A stretch of 33,026 nt of DNA from Marinobacter sp. (GCA_030149475.1 JASBRL010000129.1:1-33026), one strand, 5' to 3'; positions 18,278 to 26,666 are shown, numbered from the stretch's first letter. Translations and numbers: made by a program. Notes: generated from the sequence alone by a model not told the origin.

Positions 18278-18793
18278 ATGCGATCACTGTCACAATTTCT
18301 CGCGGATTATGGCGATAGTCACCAGAACCCGACCAACCAATGGATTCACATTATCTGTGTACCGCTGATTTTCGCGTCGACATTGGGCCTGTTGTGGCTG
18401 GTGCCTGTTGGCAGCTGGCTGGGGCTGGCCGGGGCGCCGGCCCACTGGATTAACGGCGCCACCGTGCTGGGCGTGCTTGCCGGTATTGTCTATGCTCGCC
18501 TTGGTCTGGGCACCTTTGTACTGATGGTGTTGTGGTTTGCGCTATCCGTCATGGCCGTAACCGGTGTTGTCCAGGCGGGCTGGTCATTGTTGTGGACGAG
18601 TGTGGCGGTCTGGGTGTTTGCCTGGATCATCCAGGTGATCGGTCACCGGATCGAGGGGAAAAAGCCGTCCTTCGTGGAGGATCTGGTGTTTCTGCTGATC
18701 GGGCCCATTTTTGTGAGTGTGGAACTGGCCAGCAAGCTCGGTATTCCGCTGCCGGAGCGACTTCATGGACATGGTCGGCAGGTGGATCACTGA
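18278..18793 (+). CDS. Mpo1/DUF962 family membrane protein
   Basis: A 171-aa membrane protein with about four or five hydrophobic spans (roughly 25-50, 60-75, 78-100, 105-125, 140-158). It has the family signatures YGDSHQNPTNQWIHIICVP near the N-terminus (His15, His24) and IGHRIEGKKPSFVEDLVFLL near the C-terminus. Yeast Mpo1, of this family, is an iron-dependent dioxygenase in alpha-oxidation of 2-hydroxy fatty acids, with conserved His residues as probable iron ligands. The bacterial role is inferred and untested here. ATG 18278 has AGGAG 10 bases upstream. It is divergent from fabB, so both may concern lipids. Confidence 0.87.
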   Translation: MRSLSQFLADYGDSHQNPTNQWIHIICVPLIFASTLGLLWLVPVGSWLGLAGAPAHWINGATVLGVLAGIVYARLGLGTFVLMVLWFALSVMAVTGVVQAGWSLLWTSVAVWVFAWIIQVIGHRIEGKKPSFVEDLVFLLIGPIFVSVELASKLGIPLPERLHGHGRQVDH

Positions 18794-18869
18794 AGCCAGG
18801 CGTCGGCGTGACTTTTTCCGCACAGGTTCCTCGGCCAGGTATTGATCCGGGCAGGGCCCTCGGTTTTCG

Positions 18870-19775
18870 TCAGGTCCGTCGCCGCGCCGCTTTTTGAATA
18901 TCCCGTTCAGTTTTTCGAGCCTGCTCTTCCCGGGTCTCCTGCGCGACCAGGGTCGGCGTTTCCAGGCTGACTGGTCCCAGTTTGCCGCTGCGCAGTTCAT
19001 TGAGGAGCACTTCCGCAACTTTATGCAGATCGGGAATACCGCCCCGGCCATAGAAGTTGCGCCTGGCCGCGATGGCATCCATCAGCGCCACGCCGTCAGC
19101 GGGCAGCGGGTCGAGGTTGTAACGGGTGCGTACGGCGTCCGGGTAGGTTACGAGCAGGTAGTCGGCCGCAAACAGTGCAACATCATCGAATTCCAGCACT
19201 GCGCTGCGGATGGCCCCGGTGACCGCCAGCCGGTAACCGCAGGACTCGGGCGACAGCTTGGGCCAGAGAAAACCGGGCGTATCATAAAGCAGGATGTTGT
19301 CCGGCAACTTGATGATCTGCTGGGCTCTGGTAACCGCCGGTTCGTTTCCGGTCCTGGCGATCGGCCGGCCTGCCAGGGTGTTGATCAGTGTGGATTTGCC
19401 CACGTTGGGGATGCCCAGGATCATCACCCGCAGGGCACTGCGTTCCAGGTTGCGGTGCGCCGTCATATCCCGGGCCAGACGGAGGATATCCAGAGCCTCC
19501 GCCCGCTGGTTGTGGGTGAGCGTTATCGCCCGCACGCCGTTTTCCTGTTCAAGATGGTCGAGCCAGAGGCGAGTGACGCCCGGGTCCGCGAGGTCCCGCT
19601 TGTTGAGTACCTTGATCACCGGTGTGTCCTGGCGGAGTGCGGGCACCAGCGGGTTTTCGCTGCTGAAGGGAATGCGCGCGTCGACGACTTCGATGATGAG
19701 ATCCATCTGCGGCATGACCTTCTTGATCTCCTTGCGTGCCTTGTGCATGTGGCCCGGAAACCAGTTGATCGCCAT
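18870..19775 (-). CDS. YlqF/RbgA-family circularly permuted GTPase
   Basis: Ribosome-associated GTPase; in Bacillus RbgA drives late 50S assembly. It is 301 aa. The G motifs are in permuted order: G4 NKRD (58-61) comes before the P-loop GIPNVGKS (121-128) and G3 DTPG. The start INWFPGHMHKARKEIKK is the family signature, and the C-terminus has a small helical RNA-binding domain and a basic end (KAARRRT). The ATG at 19773-19775 is preceded by AGAGGAA. CATAAT near 19810 on the minus strand could be its -10 box. It is divergent from the Spy-like gene. Confidence 0.92.
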   Translation of the reverse strand: MAINWFPGHMHKARKEIKKVMPQMDLIIEVVDARIPFSSENPLVPALRQDTPVIKVLNKRDLADPGVTRLWLDHLEQENGVRAITLTHNQRAEALDILRLARDMTAHRNLERSALRVMILGIPNVGKSTLINTLAGRPIARTGNEPAVTRAQQIIKLPDNILLYDTPGFLWPKLSPESCGYRLAVTGAIRSAVLEFDDVALFAADYLLVTYPDAVRTRYNLDPLPADGVALMDAIAARRNFYGRGGIPDLHKVAEVLLNELRSGKLGPVSLETPTLVAQETREEQARKTERDIQKAARRRT

Positions 19776-19963
19776 GGGTATTGTTCCTCTGCTCGCTGAA
19801 TGGCGACATTATGGACGTGATGAATAAATTTTCACACAGGCTTGAAGCCCCGGTTGCCGCGAGCTAAGGCGTACCTGAATGTGATATGTGTATAAAAACA
19901 GGGGGGTTCGGGGTGAAACCGGACACCGCTTTGATTTAGAGTGTACGGCCTGACGTAATCTAA

Positions 19964-19985
19964 GGAACCTCTGATCAGAGGTTCC
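19964..19985. promoter_or_regulatory. 22-bp perfect palindrome upstream of the Spy-like gene
   Basis: GGAACCTCTGA (19964-19974) is followed directly by its exact reverse complement (19975-19985). It lies 31 bases before the start codon at 20017. A possible promoter lies just upstream: TTGATT at 19931 and TAATCT at 19956, with a long 19-base spacer. The palindrome could be an operator for a dimeric regulator or an mRNA 5' hairpin. No T-run follows it, so it is not a standard terminator. Confidence 0.5.
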
Positions 19986-20016
19986 CTAACCGACCCGTCC
20001 ACCGATGGAGAGATCT

Positions 20017-20493
20017 ATGAAGCTCAGTAAACTCTTTGGTATTGCCCTCATCGCTGTGGGCTTGAGCGCGCCAGCTTTTGCCCAACAAGCCGCCCCGGCC
20101 GGCAAGCCCGACCAGGTCGATCAACTGGCCCAGATGGTCGGGTTGTCGGATGACCAGCAGACCGAAATCCGGAGTATCCTGGACGAAATGCAGGACAAGA
20201 TTCGGGAGAAGCAGGCCAAGGCCCAGGCTTTGCAGCAGAAACTGCAGGAGCAGATCAAGCCGGATTACGATGAAGATGTGATCCAGGAAGACTCCGAGAA
20301 ACTGGGTGTGCTGACCGGGGAAATGACGGCGCTGTCCACACTGATGCAGGCAAAAGTGGACAAGGTCTTCACCCAGGAGCAGCGCGATAAACTGGAACAG
20401 CGCATGAAGCAGATGCGTCAGCAAATGCAGCAAATGCAGCAACAGCGGCAACCCGCCCCGAAGGCTGAATCGAAAGGCAGCAAGGACAAGTAA
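20017..20493 (+). CDS. Spy/CpxP-like periplasmic protein (LTxxQ family)
   Basis: A 158-aa secreted protein. The N-terminus MKLSKLFGIALIAVGLSAPA ends in AFA-QQ, a signal peptidase I site after residue 23. The mature part is almost wholly helical and Gln-rich. Two LTxxQ-like motifs are visible, LSDDQQTEIRSIL and FTQEQRDKLEQRM, the signature of Spy/CpxP periplasmic chaperones and related metal-resistance proteins. The C-terminal third is Met/Gln-rich (KQMRQQMQQMQQQRQ). I prefer ATG 20017, with GGAGA five bases upstream, over ATG 20005. A chaperone role in envelope stress is inferred from the family. Confidence 0.83.
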   Translation: MKLSKLFGIALIAVGLSAPAFAQQAAPAGKPDQVDQLAQMVGLSDDQQTEIRSILDEMQDKIREKQAKAQALQQKLQEQIKPDYDEDVIQEDSEKLGVLTGEMTALSTLMQAKVDKVFTQEQRDKLEQRMKQMRQQMQQMQQQRQPAPKAESKGSKDK

Positions 20494-20520
20494 GCCGCAG
20501 TCAGCCAGTTAATCCCAGAA

Positions 20521-20550
20521 GCCGTCCTGTTAATCCGGGGCGGTTTTTTT
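20521..20550. terminator. Terminator between the Spy-like gene and the RND exporter
   Basis: GCCGTCC (20521-20527) pairs with GGGCGGT (20537-20543), with two G-U pairs, followed by a seven-T run on the plus strand. It closes the Spy-like gene 28 bases after its stop. The stop codon of the convergent RND gene (20549-20551) lies inside the T-run. Confidence 0.8.
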
Positions 20551-23101
20551 ATGGTTGAGGGGTTGCCTGTGTGTGTTCCGGTCCCAGCGGTCTCACCATC
20601 AGCATCAGGCGAGGCAGCAGCGTCAACGCGCCCAATAAAGCCATCAACATGGCAAAGCCGGTGAACAGACCAAAGTAGATGGTCGGCATGAAGTTTGACA
20701 GTACCAGAATCGAAAATCCCACCACAATGGTCAGCGAGGTGTAGAACATGGCGCGCCCGATGCTGCCGTGACAGCGGTACATGGTGGCCAGATAGTCACC
20801 GTCTTTGGCGAACTCCACCTGGAAGCGATGAATATAGTGGATGGTGTCATCTACCGCGATGCCGACCGTAATGGCGGCAACCGTAATGGTCATCAGGTCC
20901 AGGGGAATACCCAGCCAGCCCATCAGGCCCAGTACACTGGCCGCCGCCAGCAGGTTGGGCGCAATGCCGATCAGCGCCAGCTTGAGGGATCGGAACAGCA
21001 CGAGGAACATGGCCAGGATGGCCAGGAAAACCAGCCCGAGTGTTTTGATCTGGGAGTCGAACAGACTTTGCAGCATGTTGTTATACATCACGGTCATGCC
21101 GGTCAGGGTGACGTTTTTATCTTTGAAACCCATGTCATTGACCAGGTGATCGTGAATGCGATTGATCAGTTCGTCCCGTTTGAGATCCGGTGAAGAATCG
21201 ATCAGTCGCATACTGAACCGTGCCTCGTCGTGCTCTTCAGAGATATAGGGCGATAGCAGCGTATCCCGAAGATTGTCCGGGATGGCTTTGGGGACAAACG
21301 CCAGTTGGAGGGCGTTCAGGGGCTGGCCCTGATTGATCTGGGCCAACAACTGCAGGGTTGTGGCAATCGACAGCACCTTGCCCGTCTCTGGCAGGCTATC
21401 CAGGTAGGCCTGAACCTTTTTCAGTCGTGCCATTTTCTGATAGGAGAACCAGGTATCCCGGTGGTCCGTGGCCTCGCCACACTCACCCACGAAGGGGTCG
21501 CAGTTGGACGAAGGGGCATCGTTGCGGCAATCACTGACAAACGGATCGCATGCATTGTTGGCGTCGGACTTGCCCGCTGGTTTGCCGGTGTCCGGGTCGG
21601 TAATCACGACGTCCAGCGGCGTGGTGCCGCCAAGCTTCTGATCAATGGTGAGCATGCCCTGACTGATTTCAGTGCTGGATTTGAAATAGTCGATGAAGCT
21701 GTTTTCCACCGACAGCCGGGTCATCCCGGCCAGACTGATGCCCGCGATAAGCAGACTCAGCACCAGTATCGTGCCGCCGAAGCGTGACGTGAGCCGGGCA
21801 AAGAAGGCGGTAAAGGCCGATCTGTCGTCCCCGGTGCGGCGGTCTGGTTTTGGTGGGAGCAGGCTCAGCAGAGCCGGAAAAATCAGAAAGGTGATGATGA
21901 ACGCCAGGGACAGGCCGAGTGTCATCATCCAGCCGAAATCAATGACCGGGCGAATGCCACTGAGGGTCAGTGAGCCGAACGCAACGATGGTGGTGATCGC
22001 CATGTAGAAGCAGGGTTTGACCATGCTGGTGACAGTGTCGCCCATGATTGTCTGTGGTGGCGATGCGGGCTGCTCGCGCTGTAGTTCCTGATAGCGCACC
22101 ATTAAATGAATGGTCATGGAGAGGGTCATGATCAGCAGCAGGGCCACGAAATTGGACGAGATGACGGTGACGGGCCATTCCACCCAGCCCAGATAGCCGG
22201 CCACCAGCCACACCGTGAACACGCAGCAGGCGATGGGAGCCGCCACCCAGCGCCACTGCCGGAAAATCAGCGCCAGGGTAATCAGCAGGAAAGCGAGCAC
22301 GCCGATCCCGAAGGTCGACAGGTCGTTTTTAATAAAGCGGATCATGTCGGCCACGATCATCGGTACCCCGCCGAGGTGCGGCACTCCTTTGTCCCGATAT
22401 TGATCAAGAATCTCCCGCACTTGCCCGATGGTGTGTTTCTGGCGGTTGTTGAGAGACTCCTTCAGGGTCAGGAACTGTTGGCTGACCTGTGCCAGTTCCT
22501 GTTGCCGGGCGTCGGAGAGTTCGCCGGAACGGGCTTCTGAGCGCAGGCGGTTGCGTTTTTGTAGCAGTTCAAAGTAGCGCTCCGGAGTCGGCAGATTGAC
22601 CTGTATGGCAGTGGTGCCGGCGTCTTCGCTGAGTAACAGATCAGGGTAGAGTGGGTTGCTGAGCAGTGACTGGCGCGCCGTGTCCAGGGGGACGTCGTCA
22701 TCGTCCAGAGTCCGCAGCTCTGAATCAACCGTATCCAGCGTCAGGTCGGGGCTGTACAGCAGCGGCACGTTGAGGATGCTGTTGGTGCTACTGACCGCGT
22801 CCAGGGCCGCCAGGTCATTCCTCAGGTTGCGCAGCGTCTGGATTCCACCCGGGGAAAACAGGGGCTGATCCGGTGTAAAGGTCACCACGAGAAAATTGTC
22901 GGAGGTGGCGAAGTGTCGATTCATGGTCCGGTACTGGGCCAGCGCCTGATCGTTTTCCAGTACCAGGGATTCTGCCGACGCATCCAGCCGGAATCGATCC
23001 AGATGCACGCTGGCGGCGGCCAGAACCAACAGAAACAAAAGCAGGGTGATCAGAGGGTGGGCAAGGATATAGCGTTGGTAAAGGGACGCAATGGCTCTCA
23101 T
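20549..23101 (-). CDS. RND-superfamily exporter (MMPL/SSD type)
   Basis: An 850-aa inner-membrane protein with RND architecture. TM1 is at about 13-33. A large periplasmic loop (35-250) contains FRLDASAESLVLENDQAL, as in the predicted RND exporters. A TM cluster at about 255-425, one TM at about 445-465, a second loop to about 690 and a final TM cluster at about 690-835 follow. The last cluster carries AITVGIAVDDTIHYIHRF, the proton-relay style TM4/10 motif. The second loop has two cysteine modules, CDPFVSDC (518-525) and CDPFVGEC (534-541). No adaptor or outer-membrane partner is adjacent. The substrate is unknown; related proteins move lipids or hopanoids. It lies 125 bases after lipA on the same strand. 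Confidence 0.9.
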   Translation of the reverse strand: MRAIASLYQRYILAHPLITLLLFLLVLAAASVHLDRFRLDASAESLVLENDQALAQYRTMNRHFATSDNFLVVTFTPDQPLFSPGGIQTLRNLRNDLAALDAVSSTNSILNVPLLYSPDLTLDTVDSELRTLDDDDVPLDTARQSLLSNPLYPDLLLSEDAGTTAIQVNLPTPERYFELLQKRNRLRSEARSGELSDARQQELAQVSQQFLTLKESLNNRQKHTIGQVREILDQYRDKGVPHLGGVPMIVADMIRFIKNDLSTFGIGVLAFLLITLALIFRQWRWVAAPIACCVFTVWLVAGYLGWVEWPVTVISSNFVALLLIMTLSMTIHLMVRYQELQREQPASPPQTIMGDTVTSMVKPCFYMAITTIVAFGSLTLSGIRPVIDFGWMMTLGLSLAFIITFLIFPALLSLLPPKPDRRTGDDRSAFTAFFARLTSRFGGTILVLSLLIAGISLAGMTRLSVENSFIDYFKSSTEISQGMLTIDQKLGGTTPLDVVITDPDTGKPAGKSDANNACDPFVSDCRNDAPSSNCDPFVGECGEATDHRDTWFSYQKMARLKKVQAYLDSLPETGKVLSIATTLQLLAQINQGQPLNALQLAFVPKAIPDNLRDTLLSPYISEEHDEARFSMRLIDSSPDLKRDELINRIHDHLVNDMGFKDKNVTLTGMTVMYNNMLQSLFDSQIKTLGLVFLAILAMFLVLFRSLKLALIGIAPNLLAAASVLGLMGWLGIPLDLMTITVAAITVGIAVDDTIHYIHRFQVEFAKDGDYLATMYRCHGSIGRAMFYTSLTIVVGFSILVLSNFMPTIYFGLFTGFAMLMALLGALTLLPRLMLMVRPLGPEHTQATPQP

Positions 23102-23226
23102 GAATGCTGCACCTGGCGGATGGACGATGAGTCAGGTGCAGTTTGCCATAGATAGGCCGGGAAAGGGGTGAACCGGTTGTGCTCGCACAGGGCCCGAACG
23201 ACCGCGTGCTGACGCGCAGGCCCCGG

Positions 23227-24264
23227 TCAGTCGAGAACCTTGACCGGAATCTGCTGCGCATTGGCCGGGGGAACCTGCGGTACCACCAGTCCCAGGTTGT
23301 TCTTCTCGAACACCCGGTCGGCCCGGTAGCTTGAACGGACCATGGGGCCGGAGGGCACCTCCATAAAGCCTTTGGCCAGCCCGATCTCGCGATAGCGATT
23401 GAATTCCTCCGGGGTGATGTAGGCCTCGACCGGCAGGTGGTTCGGCGTTGGACGCAGGTACTGGCCCAGGGTGAGGATGTCCACGCCGATTGCGCGCAGA
23501 TCATCCATGGTACCGAGAATTTCCTCTTCGGTTTCGCCCAGGCCCAGCATCAGGCTGGTTTTGGTCAGCACATCGGGGCGGTGTTGCTTGGCGTGGGCCA
23601 GGACGCTGAGCGTCTTGTCGTAGCCGGCGCGCGGGTCCCGGACCCTTTCCGTCAGGCGGCGAACGGTCTCCACGTTCTGCGCGAAAACGTCCAGTCCGGA
23701 GTCCACCACCTTTTCAACGTGGGGCATCACCGCATCGAAGTCCGGTGTCAGTGCTTCCACCGCTACCTGGGGTGTACGAGCCTTGATAGCGGCAACGCAG
23801 GCGGCATAATGCGCGGCACCGCCATCGTCCAGGTCATCGCGGTCAACCGAGGTCAGTACGATGTAACGCAGTCCCATCAGTTCGACGGACCTGGCGGTGT
23901 TTTCCGGCTCATCGTGGTCAAGCCAGCCTTTGGGGTTGCCGGTGTCCACAGCGCAGAACCGGCATGCCCGGGTGCACACTGACCCCATCACCATGATGGT
24001 GGCTGTGCCGCTATTCCAGCATTCGCCAATATTCGGGCAGTGGGATTCTTCGCAGACCGTGCTGAGGCGGTGTTCCTTGACGTTACGGCGTACCGCATCA
24101 TAGCGTTCACCACCGGGCATGCGGGCCCGTAACCAGGCAGGTTTGCGCTGAACCGGGGTGTCGGCGTTCGCGGATTTTTTCATGCCATCCTTGATGGCTG
24201 AAAATCCGTGTTCGCTACGGAACTTTGCGCCGCTGGAAACGCGGGGTTTGGTGCTGTCGCTCAT
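23227..24264 (-). CDS. lipA: Lipoyl synthase
   Basis: Radical SAM enzyme that inserts two sulfurs into protein-bound octanoyl chains to make lipoyl cofactor for the 2-oxoacid dehydrogenases and the glycine cleavage system. It is 345 aa from the ATG at 24262-24264. The auxiliary cluster ligands are Cys71, Cys76 and Cys82 ([12 protein letters not shown]), the radical SAM ligands Cys97, Cys101 and Cys104 (CTRACRFC), and GPMVRSSY provides the conserved C-terminal Ser. The N-terminal 35 residues are a variable extension. The frame runs open to 24510, but that stretch does not resemble LipA. lipB is not adjacent. metY lies upstream on the same strand. Confidence 0.96.
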   Translation of the reverse strand: MSDSTKPRVSSGAKFRSEHGFSAIKDGMKKSANADTPVQRKPAWLRARMPGGERYDAVRRNVKEHRLSTVCEESHCPNIGECWNSGTATIMVMGSVCTRACRFCAVDTGNPKGWLDHDEPENTARSVELMGLRYIVLTSVDRDDLDDGGAAHYAACVAAIKARTPQVAVEALTPDFDAVMPHVEKVVDSGLDVFAQNVETVRRLTERVRDPRAGYDKTLSVLAHAKQHRPDVLTKTSLMLGLGETEEEILGTMDDLRAIGVDILTLGQYLRPTPNHLPVEAYITPEEFNRYREIGLAKGFMEVPSGPMVRSSYRADRVFEKNNLGLVVPQVPPANAQQIPVKVLD

Positions 24265-24418
24265 GAACGGCCGACTCTCTTTGCAATGAAGGGAGACTTT
24301 CAAGGGTAAGGATTCGGCGCTCGGTATACAAGGTTGATACGGGTAAACACGGGCCCGCGCCGGGCCGACCCTGGTCGAACCTGCGCGGTGACAAGCGACG
24401 AACTTGTGCTGAGGGGCA

Positions 24419-25696
24419 TTAGCGGACAGCAGCATCCAGCGCCTGTGTGATGTCGGCGAGGATATCGTCGACGTGCTCGATGCCAATGGACAGGCGCACC
24501 AGGTCCTCACTCACACCGGCGCTTTTCAGTTCGTCCGGGTTGAGCTGGCGGTGGGTGGTGGTCGCCGGGTGACAGGCCAGGGATTTGGCGTCACCAATAT
24601 TGACCAGGCGATAGATCAGTTGCAGGGCATCGATGAACTTCGCGCCGTTTTCGCGTCCCCCCTTGATGCCGAAGCTGAGTATGCCGGAGGCTCGACCACC
24701 GCAGATTTTCTCGCAGGTCTGGCGATAGGGGCTGTCTCTCAGCGTTGCGTAGTTCACCCAGTTCACCGCCGGGTGATCGTTAAGGTAGTTCGCGACCTTC
24801 TCGGCATTCTCGCAATGCCTTTCCATGCGCAGTCCGAGGGTTTCCAGCCCTTGCATGATCTGGAAAGCATTGAACGGTGACAGCGCCGCTCCGGTATTGC
24901 GCAGCGGAACCACCCGGCAACGGCCGATAAAGGCTGCGGCACCCAGGGCTTCGGTGTAGACCACGCCGTGATAGGACGGGTCCGGCTCATTGAGCATAGG
25001 GAATTTGGCGTTGTTGGCCGCCCAGTCGAACTTGCCGGAATCCACGACGATGCCGGCCACCGTTGTACCGTGGCCGCCGATGTATTTGGTCAGCGAATGC
25101 ACCACGATATCTGCCCCGTGCTCAAATGGCCGGCACAGGAACGGTGTGGCCACCGTATTGTCGACAATCAACGGAATGCCGTGGCGGTGGGCGACCTCGG
25201 CCCAGCGCTGGATATCGACGATATTACCGGCGGGATTACCGATGGACTCGCAGAACAGTGCCCGGGTGTTGTCGTCAATGGCCTTGTCGAGCGCATCAAA
25301 GTCGTCGTGGGCCACAAAGCGGCAGTCGATGCCCTGATTGGGCAGCGAATGGGCGAAAAGGTTGTAAGTGCCGCCGTAGAGCTGGCTGGTGCTGACAATG
25401 TTGTTGCCCACCCGGCAGATGGTCTGCAGGGCGTAGGTGATGGCCGACATGCCGGAGGCCACAGCCAGGGCGCCGACACCGCCTTCCAGTTCGGTCATCC
25501 GTTCTTCAAGAACAGCGTTGGTGGGGTTCATGATGCGGGTGTAGATATTGCCCTGGACCTTCAGGTCAAACAGGTCGGCGCCGTGCTGGGTATCATCGAA
25601 TGTATAGGAGGTGGTCTGGTAAATCGGGGTCGTTGCCGCGTGTGTGGTCGGGTCCCCTTTGAAGCCTGCGTGAAGTGCCAGCGTCTCGAGTTTCAT
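24419..25696 (-). CDS. metY: O-acetylhomoserine aminocarboxypropyltransferase (sulfhydrylase)
   Basis: PLP enzyme of the Cys/Met metabolism family that makes homocysteine from O-acetylhomoserine and sulfide. It is 425 aa, the MetY length rather than the roughly 400 aa of MetB/MetZ. The start [45 protein letters not shown] and [11 protein letters not shown] are all MetY-typical. The PLP lysine is Lys204 in [11 protein letters not shown]. The ATG at 25694-25696 has AAGGA 8 bases upstream; the upstream extension to 25837 is not coding. Transcription from the toxin-antitoxin side would be blocked by the terminator at 25789-25822, so it needs its own promoter in 25697-25788; only CATACT near 25747 resembles a -10 box. 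Confidence 0.93.
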   Translation of the reverse strand: MKLETLALHAGFKGDPTTHAATTPIYQTTSYTFDDTQHGADLFDLKVQGNIYTRIMNPTNAVLEERMTELEGGVGALAVASGMSAITYALQTICRVGNNIVSTSQLYGGTYNLFAHSLPNQGIDCRFVAHDDFDALDKAIDDNTRALFCESIGNPAGNIVDIQRWAEVAHRHGIPLIVDNTVATPFLCRPFEHGADIVVHSLTKYIGGHGTTVAGIVVDSGKFDWAANNAKFPMLNEPDPSYHGVVYTEALGAAAFIGRCRVVPLRNTGAALSPFNAFQIMQGLETLGLRMERHCENAEKVANYLNDHPAVNWVNYATLRDSPYRQTCEKICGGRASGILSFGIKGGRENGAKFIDALQLIYRLVNIGDAKSLACHPATTTHRQLNPDELKSAGVSEDLVRLSIGIEHVDDILADITQALDAAVR

Positions 25697-25786
25697 CGCA
25701 ACATTCCTTGTGGTGACTTTGTTTTTTTGGCTGAGTGACCACCTGAGTATGCCATACAGAACCGGGTCGGGGGACGGGGCGGACGA

Positions 25787-25847
25787 TAAAAAAGGGCCCA
25801 TGCTTGCGCAAGAGCCCTTTTTGAAGACTGGTAGCAAGGGGCGGAGT
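25787..25847. repeat. Direct repeat, left copy: tRNA-Met 3' end plus terminator
   Basis: A 61-bp segment matching 26997-27057 at 58 positions, in the same orientation and offset by exactly 1210 bases. Differences are at 25813, 25814 and 25826. Bases 25829-25847 are identical to the last 19 nt of tRNA-Met including CCA. The match ends abruptly at both sides. With its partner it brackets the toxin-antitoxin operon. Confidence 0.9.
25789..25822 (-). terminator. Terminator downstream of the toxin-antitoxin operon (copy of the tRNA-Met terminator)
   Basis: An 11-bp stem (25789-25799 with 25812-25822) with a 12-base loop, A-rich on one side and T-rich on the other, so it can act in both directions. 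On the minus strand it ends in six T. Two changes relative to the tRNA-Met copy still leave a complete stem with one U-G pair. It would stop transcripts from the antitoxin gene before metY. Confidence 0.8.
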
Positions 25848-25940
25848 ATTCAGGCCGCGGGCCTTCACCCTGCGGGCCGTCGCACCCGGCATTATAAACC
25901 GTTGTGCGGGGGCGCACTTGAACCACCCCATGGGTTCAGA
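25829..25940 (-). pseudogene. Possible decayed second tRNA-Met
   Basis: On the minus strand the last 19 nt (25847-25829) equal those of the intact tRNA-Met at 27039. Further 5', patches in the same order as in the tRNA can be seen: TGGTT, then GCACA, then TATAATGC followed by GGG. The distance from TATAATGC to the 3' end is 25 bases longer than in the intact gene, the length of the repeat at 25858-25882. Overall identity outside the last 19 nt is low, so this is a suggestion only. Confidence 0.35.
25858..25882. repeat. 25-bp repeat, copy 1
   Basis: Identical over 25 bases to 26889-26913, same orientation. The minus strand contains GGCCCG twice (GGCCCGCAGGGTGAAGGCCC). It may be a dispersed intergenic element of this genome. 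The flanks of the two copies do not match. Confidence 0.75.
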
Positions 25941-26014
25941 ATCCGATGGTTACATACCCTGTTCCGCTACTATCGCTCAAAAGGTACATGGAGGTAACCA
26001 GGGAGCCGTCGAGA

Positions 26015-26308
26015 TCAGGTGGATGCCGGGTTGTCTTCAACCGCTTCAAGTTTCACCCGAAAACCACAGGCAGCAGCGTATTTGTTGAGTGTGCTCCAGC
26101 TTGGATTCCCTCTGCCATGCTCAAGTCGGGAAATATTGCTTTTATGGGTACCGAGCTTGCATGCAACGTCTTCCTGGGTAAGACCGGCTGATGTCCGCAT
26201 GGTGACAAGCTGGTCAATCAGGCTGAACTCGTTGTGGAGTGCCTCGTACTCTTTCCGGACCTCCGGGTTTTCAAGTGCCGCCTTCCTGAATTCCTTAAAG
26301 TTCTTCAT
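26015..26308 (-). CDS. HigA-like XRE-family antitoxin
   Basis: A 97-aa DNA-binding antitoxin. Residues about 30-85 form a Cro/C1-type helix-turn-helix, with LTQEDVACKLGTHKSNISRL as helices 2-3 and PSWSTLNKYAAACGFRVKLE after it. The N-terminal 25 residues (FRKAALENPEVRKEYEAL) are the typical toxin-binding preface of antitoxins paired with Gp49/HigB toxins. Its ATG (26306-26308) overlaps the toxin stop in an ATGA arrangement, so it is translationally coupled downstream of the toxin. It probably represses the operon by binding the palindrome at 26649-26666. Confidence 0.9.
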   Translation of the reverse strand: MKNFKEFRKAALENPEVRKEYEALHNEFSLIDQLVTMRTSAGLTQEDVACKLGTHKSNISRLEHGRGNPSWSTLNKYAAACGFRVKLEAVEDNPAST

Positions 26309-26625
26309 TTGCTGACCTCCTTTAACCGCTCTTTTGCGAGTTCCAGGTCTTTCTTTGGCGTCTTCTGATCTTTTTTCACAAACACATGTAGAACCACAAT
26401 TCGTTTGCCCTGCATGTAGCAGAAGATGCCTCTGCCTATTCCTTCCTTGGCCTTGGCCCGAATCTCGAAAAGTTCATCTCCCAGTGCCTTTGTGTGCGGT
26501 TCGCCAAGGTTGGCGCCGTGTTTTTCCATCAACTCCATCAGACGAACCATCCGCGCCTGAATCTTGGGTGGCATTACTGCCAGGTCTTCCTCTGCTTTTC
26601 TGTAAAGCTGAATTTTCCAGACCAT
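26305..26625 (-). CDS. RelE/HigB-like toxin (phage Gp49-like family)
   Basis: A 106-aa toxin of the type II RelE/ParE superfamily; members cleave mRNA at the ribosome. Visible signatures are the start MVWKIQLYRKAEEDLAVMP, then KALGDELFEIRAKAKEGIGR, RIVVLHVFVKKDQKTPKK and DLELAKERLKEV, which fit the Gp49-like HigB family closely. I chose the ATG at 26623-26625, which has GGGAG a few bases upstream, over the ATG at 26637. It comes before its antitoxin gene, the reversed HigBA order. The gene looks intact. To the eye its base composition is less GC-rich than the flanking housekeeping genes, suggesting horizontal origin. Confidence 0.9.
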   Translation of the reverse strand: MVWKIQLYRKAEEDLAVMPPKIQARMVRLMELMEKHGANLGEPHTKALGDELFEIRAKAKEGIGRGIFCYMQGKRIVVLHVFVKKDQKTPKKDLELAKERLKEVSK

Positions 26626-26648
26626 TGACTCTCCCATTCCCTTGGGTA

Positions 26649-26666
26649 GTTATCATAAATGATAAC
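26649..26666 (-). promoter_or_regulatory. Toxin-antitoxin operator and -10 box
   Basis: GTTATCAT and ATGATAAC form 8-bp perfect arms around AA. On the minus strand the palindrome contains TATGAT (26657-26652), a 5/6 match to the -10 consensus; the best -35 (TCTCAC) is poor. Transcription would start near 26645, about 20 nt before the toxin start. A palindrome over the -10 box fits autorepression by the antitoxin. Confidence 0.7.

Larger units (their letters stand above)
25697..26014. other. Intergenic region between metY and the antitoxin gene
   Basis: About 318 bases without a gene. From left to right it holds the metY 5' region, a second copy of the tRNA-Met terminator (25789-25822), a 19-nt copy of the tRNA-Met 3' end (25829-25847), one copy of a 25-bp repeat (25858-25882), a stretch resembling decayed tRNA-Met sequence (to about 25940), and an inverted repeat TGAACC/GGTTCA near 25918-25938. 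The translated frames here are spurious. Confidence 0.6.

Noticed and set aside
24265..24510. N-terminal extension of lipA overlapping the metY end
   Set aside because: The extension does not resemble lipoyl synthases, and the ATG at 24262-24264 gives a normal length.
25697..25997. Several short frames with similar peptides upstream of metY and near 26.9 kb
   Set aside because: They are translations of the duplicated terminator, tRNA end and 25-bp repeat, not genes.
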